A DNA stretch of 64,000 bases from Ceratopteris richardii (GCA_020310875.1 CM035417.1:84106917-84170916), one strand, 5' to 3'; counted from the stretch's first letter, positions 1 to 11,930 are shown. The notes: a model not told the origin generated them from the sequence alone. Numbers and translations are program-made.

Positions 1-737
1 AGGATAAGAAGTTTAATGATCAATATCAAGATGGGAAGTATTTATCTAGGTGTTTTTTAATATTATTAAGGGTATATATGAAAAATCAAGGGTTACTTAA
101 GGGTTTGTTTATGTTTTGAAAGTAAGTCCAAGGGTAATTAAGGGTCAAATGTAGATTTTGATCATATTTTATAGGGTTCTAGCTTAATTTCAAGGTTAAT
201 TAAGGGTTATTTATCAAATCTAGAGAGTTATGGAAGGTTAGAAGATTAGTTTAAGGGTTATTTGGCATTAATTAACATGGTTTGAAGTTAGTTGAAGGGT
301 AAACCTATGGTTAAGTGATTATTTAAGTAGGTTTTAGTCTATAAATGAGTTAATAAATAGGGTAAATATAATAAATTGAACCTTAGCAAATTATTTCAAA
401 TAAAAATATGTTAATTATTAATTGTCATTATTCTCATTAAGGTTATGGTAACAATTAAATTTATTGATGGGTTTAATTTATTTTATTCTAAAGGTTTGTA
501 TTTATTCTAAAGTAATGAAATAGATAAAAAAGAATTGAAAGGTTGTATTTAAATCTAAAGTCTATGGTCGAGTAAATATTTAATTTAATGGTTGTGTGTA
601 TTTTTGGGAAAAATAAATAGAGGAAATTTCCACGCCTAATTTCTTGTTGAGAGATGTGGAGTTGAAGAGAAGTAAATGTAGGCTGCATGGATCAGTTATC
701 TAAGGGAAAATGTGGGCTATGGTGGGCTACTCTCATC
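1..737. other. AT-rich non-coding DNA
   Basis: No convincing coding region is seen. The stretch is AT-rich and carries many dispersed TTAAGGG-like words (for example near 66, 96, 137 and 199). These resemble the plant telomere unit TTTAGGG but are neither tandem nor exact, so they are not called a telomere repeat. The short minus-strand reading frame at 488-688 has low-complexity composition and no recognisable domain. Confidence 0.5.
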
Positions 738-746
738 TATATAAAG
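738..746 (+). promoter_or_regulatory. TATA box of an unidentified promoter
   Basis: TATATAAAG fits the plant TATA consensus and is followed by a pyrimidine/GA-rich leader. It could belong to a host gene whose body was lost, or to the LTR of a decayed element. Pyrimidine tracts ending in CAG near 1860 and 3066 look like splice acceptors, so a long 5' intron is possible but unproven. Confidence 0.4.
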
Positions 747-945
747 AGGGAGTACGTACTCACAAGCTCATGTGATTTTCAGGTATTCTATTTTCCTTTG
801 CTCTAGACTATAGTCATTTATGCACATATTTCCATGACTCTCTTCTGGCAAGAGGAGAGAGAAGGCCATCTCTCTTGCTCTTGCATTTCATTTAAGGCAA
901 AGCAAATTTTTTTACTTCAAAAAACTAACGACGCAGAGCAAAAGC

Positions 946-963
946 GGGGGGGGGGGGGGGGGG
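946..963 (+). repeat. Homopolymer run G18
   Basis: Eighteen consecutive G bases, directly visible. The length is prone to polymerase slippage and sequencing error, so the exact count is uncertain. A run of this length could form an intermolecular or G-quadruplex structure. Confidence 0.9.
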
Positions 964-1120
964 AGCGTTTTGGTTTTTCCTTTGGTTTTCCATTTTTCCT
1001 TCAAATTTTATTCTTCCATTTTTCTTTTTTTTTCTACCTTTCCTCTCCATTCTTTATTGTTTTTTCTTTCCTCATTTAATTCTCCTTCTCCCTCTCCTTC
1101 TGTTTCTCTGCCGACGGCGC

Positions 1121-1123
<3 letters not shown>

Positions 1124-1196
<73 letters not shown>

Positions 1197-1219
1197 GAGA
1201 GAGAGAGAGAGAGGAGAGA
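1124..1219 (+). repeat. (GA)n microsatellite
   Basis: A nearly pure AG/GA dinucleotide run with one TG interruption near 1194. A shorter GA run follows near 1346-1365. GA runs are common in plant 5' leaders and bind GAGA-binding (BBR/BPC) factors; that role is not shown here. The reading frames through it (poly Arg-Glu) are artefacts. Confidence 0.9.
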
Positions 1220-2039
1220 GTGATATTCTTTTATTTATTATTTTTTCCTTCTTTTTTTTTAGTTTCTCTTATTTAATTAAATGGTTTTTTTTTCCTCCAT
1301 CTCTTGTCTCTGCAGCTAACGATGGCCGGACATGACTGTCGCAAAGAGAGAGAGAGAGAGAGAGACTTTTTTATTTTTTCTTTTTCTTTTTTAGCTTCTT
1401 TTCTTTTTATATTTTATATTTATTAGATATTTAGTTACTGTTTTTTTCTTTTGTTAAATTGTTATGATTATATATGTATTTACTTTATAGTTTAGATATA
1501 TGAAATATTTTATGTTTATATATTTTAATATTATATTATGATGTTTAATGTTCTATTTATGTTTAAATATATTTATTAAATAACTACTAAAAGTGAAACT
1601 ATGGAATGTATATATAAAGATATATATTTATGTATTTATAATTGTCTGTGGATGACTTAATATATGTTTATATTTCCTATGTATATGTTTATGTATTTAT
1701 GTATGTATGTGTGTGCATGTGAATATTTATGTCTTATATGTATTTGTTTATATATAAGTATATATATTTAAGTATTTATGCATGTGTGTATGTTTAATTA
1801 ATTAGATTGGTTTCATATTAATTATATGATTGTTATTCTAAAGTTTTTTGTGTGTTCACAGGTTAGCAAAAAGAAGAAGCAATTTAGCCTTTTTCTCTTC
1901 CAAAGAGCTCATTATCCCTTCCAACTTCTCTTTATCCAAATAATTACCCAATTATATCTTTACTTATCCTTTCTTTTTCTTACCCTTAACCCAAGCTTCT
2001 TCAACCCTTAGCTTGTTAGTAATTTAGTAGAAAATGCAT

Positions 2040-2860
2040 TAGATTTAGTGATGTTTGTGCCCATGTTAGATGTTGTTAGAGATAAGTGCATATACCCATG
2101 TATGATGTTAGGCATGATTAGTAACTGTTGTACCCATGTTAGTGCATATAAGGCATGTTAGTGCATGTTAGCATGTTTAGTAAATGTTGTACCCATGTTA
2201 GTGCATGGGCATGTATGCATGTTCATTAATGCATGTGCATGTATGCATATGATTTTGTTTTGCATATCATGAGTGGTTGCTAGTGCATGTGCATTTATGC
2301 ATGTGCATGTATGTTTATGCATGGTTATTAGTGCATGTGCATGTTTGCATGTTCTTTTATGCATGTGCATGTATGTTTATGCATGGTTATTAGTGCATGT
2401 GCATGTTTGCATGTTCATTAATGCATGTGCATGTATGCATATGATTTTGTTTGCATATCATGTTAGTATTTAAGTGCATGTATGTATGCATGTGTATGTA
2501 TGTTCATGCATATGTATGTTAGTGCATGCTTGCTCATATATGTATGCTAGTATATAAAAGTTCATGATAAGAATGGTATATATGTGTGTTAGTATAAGTT
2601 ATGTATGCATGTATATGTATGTTTATGCATATGTGTGTTAGTATAAGTTATGTAAGCATGTATATGTATGTTTATGCATATGTGTGTTAGTGTAAGTTAT
2701 TTATGCATGTATGTATGCATGTTCATTCATGCATGTATGTTAGTGTGCATGAATGCATGTTCATTTATGTTAGATTATGTTATGCCATGCATGTATGTTA
2801 GTATGCATGTGATGCATGTTAGCATATGTAAAATATATGAATTGGTATAAGTGTATTAAG
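2040..2860 (+). repeat. TGCATG/TGTATG-rich low-complexity tract
   Basis: Irregular repetition of words such as TGCATGTGCATGTATGC and GTTAGTGCATG, largely alternating pyrimidine and purine. It resembles, on the opposite strand, the TGCATA/CACACA array at 12792-13432 and 40348-42241. Two inner segments (about 2276-2372 and 2379-2445) are near copies of each other, indicating local tandem duplication. Reading frames of Met-His or Cys-Met-Tyr repeats are composition artefacts. Confidence 0.8.
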
Positions 2861-3228
2861 CTATGTGAATTATATGATGTAACCTATAAATGAATTATTT
2901 TATTGCAATGTGTATGTTTAAATAAATGAATGTACTTATATATATATGAGTTTTAGAAAAGTTAATTATCTTATATTAAACTAAGTTTTTTAAATATGAT
3001 TAAGATTTACATGAGTATTTAATCTTTTATAAAAGCTTACTAATATTTTCTCATGTGATTTTTCAGATGACATGCAGCCCTGTTGAAGAAGAACTGAAGA
3101 TTTGAAGTGTGGAAAGAATTTACTTAGCTAAAAATATATTGTTTAGTTTGTATAGGACATCATTTTATAAACAGTTCTTATAGCTTTGTATAGGAAATCT
3201 TTCATTAATCTAGTTTCATTTCATCTTA

Positions 3229-3498
3229 ATGTCTAAAGAGACTTCATCAAGTAGTTCTTTTTTACCTACATCTACCTTTGAACTATTATTTCCTAGTCCA
3301 GTTGAAGAAATTGAAGAACTAGTTAAAAATAAGATTGTAGAAGAAACTTTGAATATAAGGGAATTTGATCGTAGATTATCTAGAACTTTACCATTAATTT
3401 CTATTGTTCCACCTAGTACTGAAGAAAGTGAAGATCCTTTTCCACCATCTATAGCTAGAAACATTGATAATTCTCAAGAATATTTAAACATAATTTAA
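3229..3498 (+). CDS. Short unidentified ORF, 89 codons
   Basis: An ATG-initiated frame encodes an acidic, Ser/Pro-rich peptide with the segment EEIEELVKNKIVEETLNIRE, which could be helical. I do not recognise the family. It lies about 160 bp after a splice-acceptor-like pyrimidine tract (3052-3066) and is followed by broken coding-like sequence (3500-3700, frames with stops), so it may be the first exon of a dead gene or the N-terminus of an old retroelement gag. No domain, signal peptide or membrane segment is visible. It may be chance. Confidence 0.3.
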   Translation: MSKETSSSSSFLPTSTFELLFPSPVEEIEELVKNKIVEETLNIREFDRRLSRTLPLISIVPPSTEESEDPFPPSIARNIDNSQEYLNII

Positions 3499-3698
3499 AG
3501 ATCAAGTAGTTAGTGAGAAATTAATCTTACCATCCTATTTTGACGCAGTGGAAAGATATAGAAACACTTTGCCCTATGTACCTTAGGAAAAATTATGCTT
3601 GTTTTGCATAGTCACCCTATGTGCACCATTAGCGAGACGATTGAATTGATCTATCAGTCGTCACCATTCGCTCCCACAACGCTTTACGGGCCTAGGTA

Positions 3699-4563
3699 TT
3701 GACTCTTCAAACACAGATAGGAGCATACAAAGCACCCCCTATGCCAGATTCCCCACCGGAACTACCAGCGGATGAAGAAACGGTGACTATCCCGGTGGAG
3801 GACACTTTTGAAGAAGCCTATGAACCACAACCCATCCCAGGCGGATGCGTCATGGCCGAAGGACAACTCCCTACCCCCGCATGGATGAAGATTGTAGAAG
3901 AACTTGGGAAGACCCACTTAGCACATGTGGAATCTCCGTTGCACGCCATGGCTATGATAGAAGAACGAATTTTACAATCCCCTTATTTCGCTCACTTGGC
4001 CCCTTGCAGGTATATATATGGGCATGAACTACAATATAAGCCATATTTTATGTTAATGGCAGAATACCAATTGGCCATCAAAAAAGAGACAGGCAAGAAA
4101 CCCTCCCATGCAACTCTATTTGACCGTGATGATTTGCCACCAGATGCGTAGAGCAGAGAAATATTTCAACCAACTTGGTGCCAAGACTTATTACAACAAT
4201 ATTCAGAAATGATGAGCACATGGGCCAAGGCACCACTCCATTTAAAGTATAACCCATGTTGGAAATGACCTTTGAAGAAATGTTTACTACTAGTTTTTGG
4301 GAATAACATTCAGAGGTGTTCATCAGTAGGCCCACACACCTACTCCAATTATTTGCATGTGAACAATTGGTGTACTCCACGCACTACAGACTCCCGCCAC
4401 CAGATGAACCTCAACCCATAGATTGGGAAAAACTCAAAGCAGATCTTGCTAGAGGAATTCGCATTTCCGAGCACACCCTCGCTCACGATATCCTACAAAA
4501 TTATATCCAACAGACCCCGCAACAATGTCCTGTCGAGGATGATAGAAGCGAGAGGGAGGGGGG
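3699..4563 (+). pseudogene. Decayed 3' part of Gypsy-A extra ORF (copy i)
   Basis: Two frames match the C-terminal third of the extra ORF of the intact Gypsy A (27753-32147). Positions 3740-4150 read IPVEDTFEEAYEP and the GKTH region; 4316-4563 reads PTHLLQLF, IDWEKL and DLARGI, ending in the same G-rich junction. About 130 codons present in the intact copy are missing near 4260, and stops occur at 4150 and near 4306. A purine tract (about 4541-4563) abuts the LTR at 4564, as in the intact element. This is the 3' remnant of an older family member; no gag-pol is seen upstream. Confidence 0.85.
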
Positions 4564-5202
4564 TGTTGGTAGTAGCCAGAGGCATAGACGATGCGGAATT
4601 ATGTGAAGGCGAACGAAGTAGTGGGGAGCCAAGCAGATTATTTTCTCAAAGAAATATGTTTAAAATACTTTTCATCTCAACAGTGATTTTTATCACTTTT
4701 CTATCATATGTAAAATAGAAAAAAAACATTTTGTAATTAACAACTCCATTTTGTGCAAGCCGTGGAGTCCTCGAGCTTGAGGAGCTTAGGTAGAACAAGC
4801 CTACCAATTTTGGCTATTTTTGGATCCCATTTACCCTTTCAAATAGCACCTAGAACCCATTTTTTAACTATGCCGGTCACTAGATGTGAAACCGGTCAAA
4901 ACTAGTCCAAAAACCATAAAAAGAGCTAAAGAGCTCATTTTTGAGGTTAGCTAGTGTAGACTTGTATGAGCTAGTGTGAGATTGAGCTTGTAATTGAGAT
5001 CTTGAGTAATAGAGTCCATTTTCCTACCTTCCATTGTGTCTTGCTTGTCTCTTACATGTGTGTGTGCATCTCTATGCTTCTCACCTTCACTCTCACTACA
5101 TCTCACATTCAAGATCTTCATATCACTCCTATTTCTTTCGTGGATTGACATTAAGGAGGTGGAGCTTTTTAATGTGGTACTTACCATTGTGCTAGAGCAA
5201 CA
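4564..5202 (+). mobile_element. 3' LTR of Gypsy-A copy i (about 639 bp)
   Basis: It begins TGTTGGTAG directly after a polypurine tract and ends GAGCAACA, matching the 632-bp LTRs at 15564-16195 and 32033-32664 in order. Shared landmarks are the TTTTGTGCAAGCCG block with the CTCGAGCTTGAGGAG hairpin (4750-4787), ATAAAAAGAGCTAAAGAGCTC, the Asn/Thr-poor GT-rich stretch and the TTAAGGAGGTGGAGC end. It is clearly diverged from the intact copy. Its partner 5' LTR is not in the window. Confidence 0.85.
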
Positions 5203-6111
5203 CTATTTCATATCTGTCTTTCATAACTACTGTTACGCTTACCACATGAGATAGAGAGGTTACATTTGAAGAGTTTGGGTTCATGTTGCTTCAAGGTGAA
5301 GATCAATTGAAGGGAATGGAAGAGAATGAAGAAGCACTTTTATCTTCATCAAAGAGGAAAAAGAAGAAGAAGGAGAAGAAGGAAAAACAATCCAAGAAGG
5401 AAAGTGGGTCTCTCTCACCTTCTACTTCAGATTCTGTTTTTACTACATCTAAAGAGAAGTCTTCTAAGAAGAAGGAAGTAATATGTTATTACTGCAAGAA
5501 AACTGGACATTTTAAGTCAGCATGTTATCACACAAAGACGATAAGTGTATTTTACAAGGTGAGCATAAAGGAGGGATCTTTGTTTTGTCAAAAATCACTC
5601 AGGCATGTGTAGTCAAATCTTTCTCACCGGTGGAAGATATAAAGCTATGGCATGAAAGATGTGAACGAGGTTTAGAGCTCTGAAAAGTATCAAAGATAGA
5701 GGTATGGTTGCGAGTTTACCCTCATTCAAGCTACCAGATGATTCAGATATATGTGAAGGTTGTCTTGAAGGTAAGAAACATAAACTACTTTTCAAGAAAC
5801 ACAGTCATATTACAGCTACCAGGAAATTGTAGATTATTCATTCAGATGGGAATGGACCTATGAGAGCAGAATCTATTCAAGGCTTTAGGTATTTTTTTCT
5901 ATTCATTGATGATTTTACGAGATACTCATGGATCTATGGTCTTAAGTTGAAGTCAGAAGTCTTTTCTATGTTCAAGATGTTTGTAGATATGGTTGAAAAT
6001 GAAAGTCAGGAAACTATCCAGATTCTTAGAAGTGATAGAGGTGGAGAATACTTGTCAAAAGAGTTCCAGACATTTCTTGATGAGAAAGGTATTACTCGAC
6101 ACCTTACTATT
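5203..6111 (+). pseudogene. Old Copia F, left half: gag zinc knuckle to integrase
   Basis: A lysine-rich gag tail leads to a CCHC knuckle (CYYCKKTGHFKSAC, about 5483-5525). It is followed by a frame-shifted GAG-pre-integrase stretch (LWHERC near 5647) and a Copia integrase core (5860-6111: FIDDFTRYSWIY, LRSDRGGEYLS). Several stops and frameshifts make it dead. The frame breaks exactly where the younger Copia inserted (6112) and resumes at 11265 with the expected next motif (AYTPQ, then NGVAERKNR). The two halves are therefore one element split by the insertion. Confidence 0.9.
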
Positions 6112-6341
6112 TGTTGATATATTTAGGTAGTGATGTGTGTGAACACTCTAGGACTGCCGAGGCACTTTTTTCCCTCTTTAGGAGGTTTTTTTCCCCCGGC
6201 TTGTATATACGCCTATTGCCCTAATGGGCTACTTATCTTTGTACATTCTCTAGTAATACATTCAGTCTTGTGTGTTGTGCTCCAAGCTTCTTCTTCTTCC
6301 TTGTGCTGTTCGCGTGCTTCCGCAGACGTCTAACTCCAACA
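6112..6341 (+). repeat. 5' LTR of the Copia element
   Basis: It starts TGTTGATATATTTAGG and ends CTCCAACA. It contains the U3/R signal TTGTATATACG and a pyrimidine-rich 3' part with TTCTTCTTCC. It is 230 bp, matching the 3' copy except at three positions. Confidence 0.95.
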
Positions 6342-6343
6342 AT

Positions 6344-6361
6344 TGGTATCAGAGCAGGTCG
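6344..6361 (+). other. Primer-binding site (initiator tRNA-Met)
   Basis: TGGTATCAGAGCAGGTCG starts two bases after the 5' LTR. TGGTATCAGAGC is the standard Copia primer site, complementary to the 3' end of initiator tRNA-Met. Confidence 0.93.
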
Positions 6362-6696
6362 TCGCTTCTTCTAGGGTGCCGTCGACACTCCTCCGTTTGC
6401 AGTCTCAGATTCGCACGAAATTTGGTGAGCATAGTCAGGGTGTTTACGAGATCAAAACATCTTCGCTTTGTGGTGCCGAAATCGCGATCTGAGCTCGTTT
6501 CGGCCTCCGAACGCACTATCGCAGCGCTTGTGCAGGCTATTTCATCCTTTTGTGCCAAAGGTATATACCAGTTTCTGTTCGCCAGTTTAAGCGTCTCGAA
6601 GTCTGCTACAGGTCTAGCAGAACTCGTCTGGGCAGTTCTGTTCAACTTTTTGAGATACAGTCAATTTTCTGCATCAAGGTATTTTAGTCACCGGCC

Positions 6697-9600
6697 ATGG
6701 CTGAAAGCAGTGATGTATTCCGTATGTTGGCTGTTGAGGATAAGTTGGATGGTACCAACTACCCATTATGGGCTTATATGATGCGACATGTACTGGTTGC
6801 AAAAGGATTGTGGAACATTGTGCAGGGTGTTGAAAGACGTCCTGTTACACCTGTAACGACAAGTACTGCAAATACAGGTGTTGGAGCTGATGAAGATGGT
6901 GTCGAAGATGATATTCCGCAGATTCCTGTTCGTGCTGCTGTTTCTGTTGCACCTACTGCAGAGCAGATTCGTTGGGATGGCAGAGATGCCCAGGCACATG
7001 CATTGATAGCCTTGTCTGTCAAACGTGCCATTATTCCTCACATTCGCTCTTGCAGAACAGCAAAGGATGCTTGGGATACACTTACCACTTTGTACCAGGC
7101 TAGGAATGAGGCTCGTGTTGCTTACCTCCGAAAACAGTTGGAGAGTGAGCACATGAATGAAGGTGATTCTATGGACAGTTTTCTTACAAAGATCAAAGAC
7201 CTGAAGGAACAATTGATTTCTGCTGATGAGGTTATACCAGATAGCTCACTTGTGCAGACCGTTCTGAATGGTCTTCCTGATTCATATCAGAGTTTTGCCT
7301 CTACTCTTCGGTTGATGATGAAAGGCAATCCGAATGCCTTGTCATTTGAGGAATTAGTCTCTGTTCTATTGCAAGAAGATCAGTCCAGGCAGAACAGGTC
7401 CATTATGCGTGTTGCAGATCAAGCTTTCCTGGCTAGTTAGAAGGTCAAAGGAAAATGGAGCTCTTCTACTAGTAAGCAGAAATCTGCAAACGCTGCACAA
7501 TCGAAGAACCAAGATAAAGATGAAAAGAAATCAGAAAAGCAGAAATTGTTCTGCAAGTACTGTAAAGGAAATGATCATATTATAAAGAACTGTTCAAAAC
7601 TGGCTGCTAAAGAGGCAAAGAAGAAAGAGGCTGGAATGGTTGTTGCAGAGGCCTCTACACCAAAAACAGAGTCTGCAAATCTTGTGCAGGAAGAAGAATG
7701 GGCGTTTACTACTGTCTGCAGTTTTGACCCATCTTCTCATGATCAGTGCATGTCTGCAGTAGACTCAGATGTTTGGTACTTTGACAGTGGGGCGACCAAA
7801 CATATTACCTCGCAGCGCAGTTTCTTCTCTTCACTTGAGCCTGCTCCTACAGGGAATACTGTCACATGCGCCAATAACTCCGCTTATCCTGTTATGGGAG
7901 TTGGTAAGATCATTCTGACTACTGCTGATGGTAGTTCTTTCACTTTGTCAGATGCTTTATTTGTGCCAGGGATAAAAAAGAATCTGTTATCAGTTTCTGC
8001 ATTAGCCAAGATTGGCTTGGTTGTGAAATTTGTTGATGACAGGTGTACAGTCCATGATCTCTCAAATGGCGATGTGATTATTGCTTCTGGCATTTTATGT
8101 CGTGGGCTGTATAAGCTCATAGACTATGAAAGATCTGTGAATGATTCGGCATGTGCAGTTCATGATTCTCAGGCTATGTCAGATGCAAAGCTTTGGCATG
8201 CACGCTTTGGTCATCTGAACTTTGCTAGTTTGTTACGCCTGCAGAAATCTGAAATGGTGTCCTCTTTGCCCAAACTTGAGGCACCTGGAAAACATGTTTG
8301 TGAAGGCTGTATTTTGGGCAAAATGCAGCGTTCTTCCTTTCCAAAAGATGGTTCAGTTCGGGCTACGCAGAAATTACAGCTTGTACATAGTGATGTCTGT
8401 GGTCCTATGCAGACACCCTCTTTTGGAAATTACCTTTACTTCGTGACTTTCATTGATGATTTTTCCAGGCATGCATGGGTATATCCACTCAAAGCAAAGT
8501 CCGAAGTGTTCATGTGCTTCAAACAGTTTTTGGTTTTGGCTGAAAATCTGTCAGCATGTAAAATGGGCACCCTCCGTTCTGATCGAGGGGGGGAATATAT
8601 GTCTTCAGATTTTAATGCATTTCTGGCTGAACGTGGGATAAAACACCAGTGTACAGTGCCGTATACACCTCAACAGAATGGAGTTGCTGAACGAAAGAAC
8701 AGGTCACTCATGGAGATGGCAAGGTGCATGGTCAAAAGTCAGGCTTTACCACATAGTTTCTGGCTTGAGGCTGTCATGTGTGCAGCATATGTACTGAACA
8801 GGTGTCCCACTAAAGCATTGCAGTCTATCACTCCATATGAGGCTTGGCATGACCGCAAGCCATCTGTTGCTCATCTGCGTGTTTTTGGTTGTTTGGCATA
8901 TGCATTAGTGCCTGAACAACATCGCAGAAAATTGGATGATAAGGCAGTAAAATGTATTTTTGTTGGGTACAGTTCTGAAAGTAAAGGCTATCGTCTGTAT
9001 CATCCACAGACTAAACGCATTCTGGTTAGCCGTGATGTTGTCTTTGTGGAAGATGCTATTCAGACATTGCTTTCATGTACTAAGGAGACATCTGCTAGCT
9101 CCAAAGACATGTATGATACTTTGATGCCTCTTTTTACAGGTGGACAGGCTAGTGCTGGTCCTAATGAGGCAACTTCTCAGCCTTTGCAGGTTTCATATGA
9201 TGATGCAGATCATTCCATTTCTGATGCAGATTTACATGATGCACTTGTTGATGAGAGAGCTGATATTGAGCAGGCAAAAACTATGCCAAAATGGCTGGTG
9301 CAGACTTTGCGTGACAGCAAATTAGATACACCTTTGTCATATCGTACTCGTTCAGGCTCTCATAGTGCCTCCTTTGCATCAGATTGCTATGCTATGGCTG
9401 CATCTAGTCTCTATGATGAGAATGAGCCTGTTTCTTTTGATGAAGCACAAAATTCAGAAAATTGGATGGCTGCTATGCAATCTGAATATGATGCTATAAT
9501 GAAGAATGGTACATGGTCTTTATGTGACTTGCCTCCTGGCAAGAAGGCCATTGGCACTAAGTGGGTATACAAGCTGAAGCGTAAACCTGATGGTACAGTT

Positions 9601-10960
9601 GACAGGTATAAGGCTAGGCTTGTTGCAAAGGGTTATGCACAGGAAAGAGGCATTGATTTTGATGAGACCTTTGCACCTACATGCCGTATGACTACTGTTC
9701 GCAGCATTTGTGCACTTGCAGCCCATCATGGTTGGAATGTACATCAGTTAGACATTAAAACAGCATTTCTGAATGGTGACTTGCATGAAGAAGTGTATGT
9801 TTTTCAGCCCCGTGGCTTTGTGCAGAAAGGGCATGAAAACCAGGTTTGCAGGTTAAAGAAGGCATTATATGGTTTAAAGCAAGCACCACGTGCTTGGTAT
9901 GAGAAGATACATGCCTATCTGATTGCACATGGTTTTGAGAATAGTCCAACTGAAAGCACCTTATATGTTAAGCGTGCTAATGATGTGCTTCTGATCATTG
10001 TTGTCTATGTTGATGACATGCTGCTCACTGGTCCTATTGAGACACATATTGCTGATTTTAAGGCTGATTTGCATGCCTCATTTGAGATGTCTGATTTGGG
10101 GCATTTGCATCACTATTTGGGCATTCAGTTTATGCATTGATGGTGGAATGGCTTTGTGTCAAACGAAATATATTGACACATTATTGCAGCGTTTTGGCCT
10201 TGAAGACTGTAAGCCTATTGCCACTCCTATGGAGACAGGTTTACGATTGAGTCTTCATGATGCTGGAGATGCATTTGATGCTGTTCTCTATCAGCAGGCT
10301 GTTGGATGCTTGATTTACTTATGCATTACTCGGCCAGATATTCAGTTTGCTGTCTCACAGATGAGCAGGTTCATGCATTGCCCAGGAGTCACGCATTGGA
10401 AAGCGGTTAAGCGCATCTTTCGCTACTTGAGTGGTACTCGGCTACTTGGGTTGTTTTATCCCAAGGGGGGATCACTACCGCCAGATTTGCATGCTTTTTC
10501 TGACTCAGATTGGGCTGGTTGCTATGACACTCGTGTGTCCACCAGTGGTTTTTGCTTCATGCTTGGTAGCTCATGTATATCTTGGTTGAGCAAGAAGCAG
10601 CCTACTGTGGCCACTTCCAGTTGTGAGGCTGAGTATAGGGCAGCTTTCACAGCGACTGTTGAGTGTGTGTGGCTCAGACGCCTTATGGCTGATTTGGGTG
10701 TTGGCCAGTCTTCTGCCACCACCATCTTCACTGACAGTCAGAGCGCATTGGCAGTTGCGAGGAACCCTATGTTCCATGCTCGCACTAAGCACATTGAGGT
10801 GCATTATCACTATGTCAGGGAGAGGTTCTCTGCTGGGGAGATCAGCTTGGCATATGTGCCCACGCAGGAGAACATTGCAGACCTTTTCACGAAGGCTCTG
10901 CCTAGGGAGAAGTTTGAAGCTTTCCGCAAAGCTTTGGGCTTACTTCCTTTTGTGGAGTGA
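6697..10960 (+). pseudogene. Copia gag-pol polyprotein with one stop and one frameshift
   Basis: The start ATG is at 6697. Gag (UBN2-type, LDGTNYPLWAYMM) runs to about 7430. The zinc knuckle is at 7552-7593 (CKYCKGNDHIIKNC). The protease active site DSGA has its Asp at 7783. GAG-pre-integrase (LWHARFGHL) follows near 8194. The integrase triad is Asp 8392, Asp 8581 and Glu 8689 (D35E spacing). RT spans about 9540-10130 with YVDD at 10006-10017. RNase H runs 10490-10930 (CEAEYRA, DSQSALA, ENIADLFTKAL). A TAG at 7438 replaces a codon that is Gln in the related copy at 52133-56532. Two bases are missing near 10135 relative to that copy, so the last 270 codons are in another frame. The domain order is textbook Copia; only these two lesions are evident. 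Confidence 0.93.
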
Positions 10961-11022
10961 TTTCCACATAGCTTGGCACTTCCTTATACATGAGTGCTAG
11001 CTCCTTGTTCACCGCATCACTC

Positions 11023-11034
11023 CCAGGGGGGATT
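11023..11034 (+). other. Polypurine tract of the Copia element
   Basis: CCAGGGGGGATT lies directly before the 3' LTR, where plus-strand DNA synthesis is primed. Confidence 0.85.
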
Positions 11035-11264
11035 TGTTGATATATTTAGGTAGTGATGTGTGTGAACACTCTAGGACTGCCGGGGCACTTTTTTCCCTCT
11101 TTAGGAGGTTTTTTTCCCCCGGCTTGTATATACGCCTATTGCCCTAATGGTCTACTTATCTTTGTACATTCTCTAGTAATACATTCTGTCTTGTGTGTTG
11201 TGCTCCAAGCTTCTTCTTCTTCCTTGTGCTGTTCGCGTGCTTCCGCAGACGTCTAACTCCAACA
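11035..11264 (+). repeat. 3' LTR of the Copia element
   Basis: 230 bp, TGTTGATATATTT to CTCCAACA. It differs from the 5' copy by A/G in CTGCCGGGGC, G/T in AATGGTCTA and A/T in ATTCTGTC. It is followed by the TSD CTATT. Confidence 0.95.
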
Positions 11265-11930
11265 CTATTGCTTATACTCCTCAATAGAATGGTGTTGCAG
11301 AAAGAAAGAATAGAGTACTTGTTGAAATGATGTGGAGCATGATGGCATCCAAGAAGCTTTCACCGAAATTCTAGTTTGATGGAGTACCTACAGCTAACCA
11401 CATTTTAAACACGTCATCTATAAAATCTTTAAATGTAATCATACCATATGAAGCTTATTATGGTAGAAAACCTAATGTGAGTTACTTCAGAGTGTTTGGA
11501 TCACTTTCTTATGTACACATTGAGAAAAAGGACCGAAGCAAACTAGATATAAAGGCAAAGAAAGCTGTTTTTATTGGATATCCTGTAAGGGATACAGGTT
11601 TTATGTTCCACAGACAAGTGAAGTTATTCTTTCACGTAATGCTTATATTGCTGAAAATAAAGTTTTTGATAAAGAAGCAAAAATTCCAGAGTTCATTAGT
11701 GAAAATGACTATGGATTTTTTTAGAAAGATTTTGGATGTACATGTTCAGCCATATCAGGAGGGAGTTAAAATTCCTAGGATTCAAGAAAGAATTGAAGAA
11801 AGAGGAATCTCACAACTTTCTACAGACTCAGTTCCACATGAGACTTTGGTTCTAGAAATGGAAGAAGTTAGAGTTCCAGAAAGTCCTAGTACCTCGACAG
11901 GACAAGTTCCAGAACCTGTGGAAGCTAAAA
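11265..11930 (+). pseudogene. Old Copia F, right half: integrase end to RT linker
   Basis: It continues the interrupted frame with AYTPQ, a stop, NGVAERKNRV, and then ANHILN. Next comes the conserved integrase C-terminal region FRVFGSLSYVHI and KAVFIGYPV (11477-11600), then an RT linker rich in Pro/Glu/Ser. Stops and shifts occur throughout. Homology stops at 11930, where a CACTA-type terminus begins; the expected Copia RT is not found later in the window. Confidence 0.85.

Larger units (their letters stand above)
6112..11264 (+). mobile_element. Nearly complete Ty1/Copia retrotransposon, 5.15 kb
   Basis: Two 230-bp LTRs (6112-6341, 11035-11264; TG...CA) differ at three sites (about 1.3%). 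A 5-bp TSD, CTATT, flanks the element (6107-6111 and 11265-11269). It has an initiator-tRNA-Met-type primer site, one gag-pol reading frame in Copia order (integrase before RT) and a polypurine tract. It sits inside the integrase of older Copia F. The coding frame has one nonsense codon and one frameshift, so it is not autonomous as read. A relative lies inverted at 52133-56532. Confidence 0.97.

Noticed and set aside
1..330. Interstitial telomere repeat
   Set aside because: TTAAGGG-like words are frequent but dispersed and inexact, not tandem TTTAGGG.
834..1335. Frames through the G18 and GA runs
   Set aside because: Low-complexity Gly or Arg-Glu peptides from microsatellite DNA.
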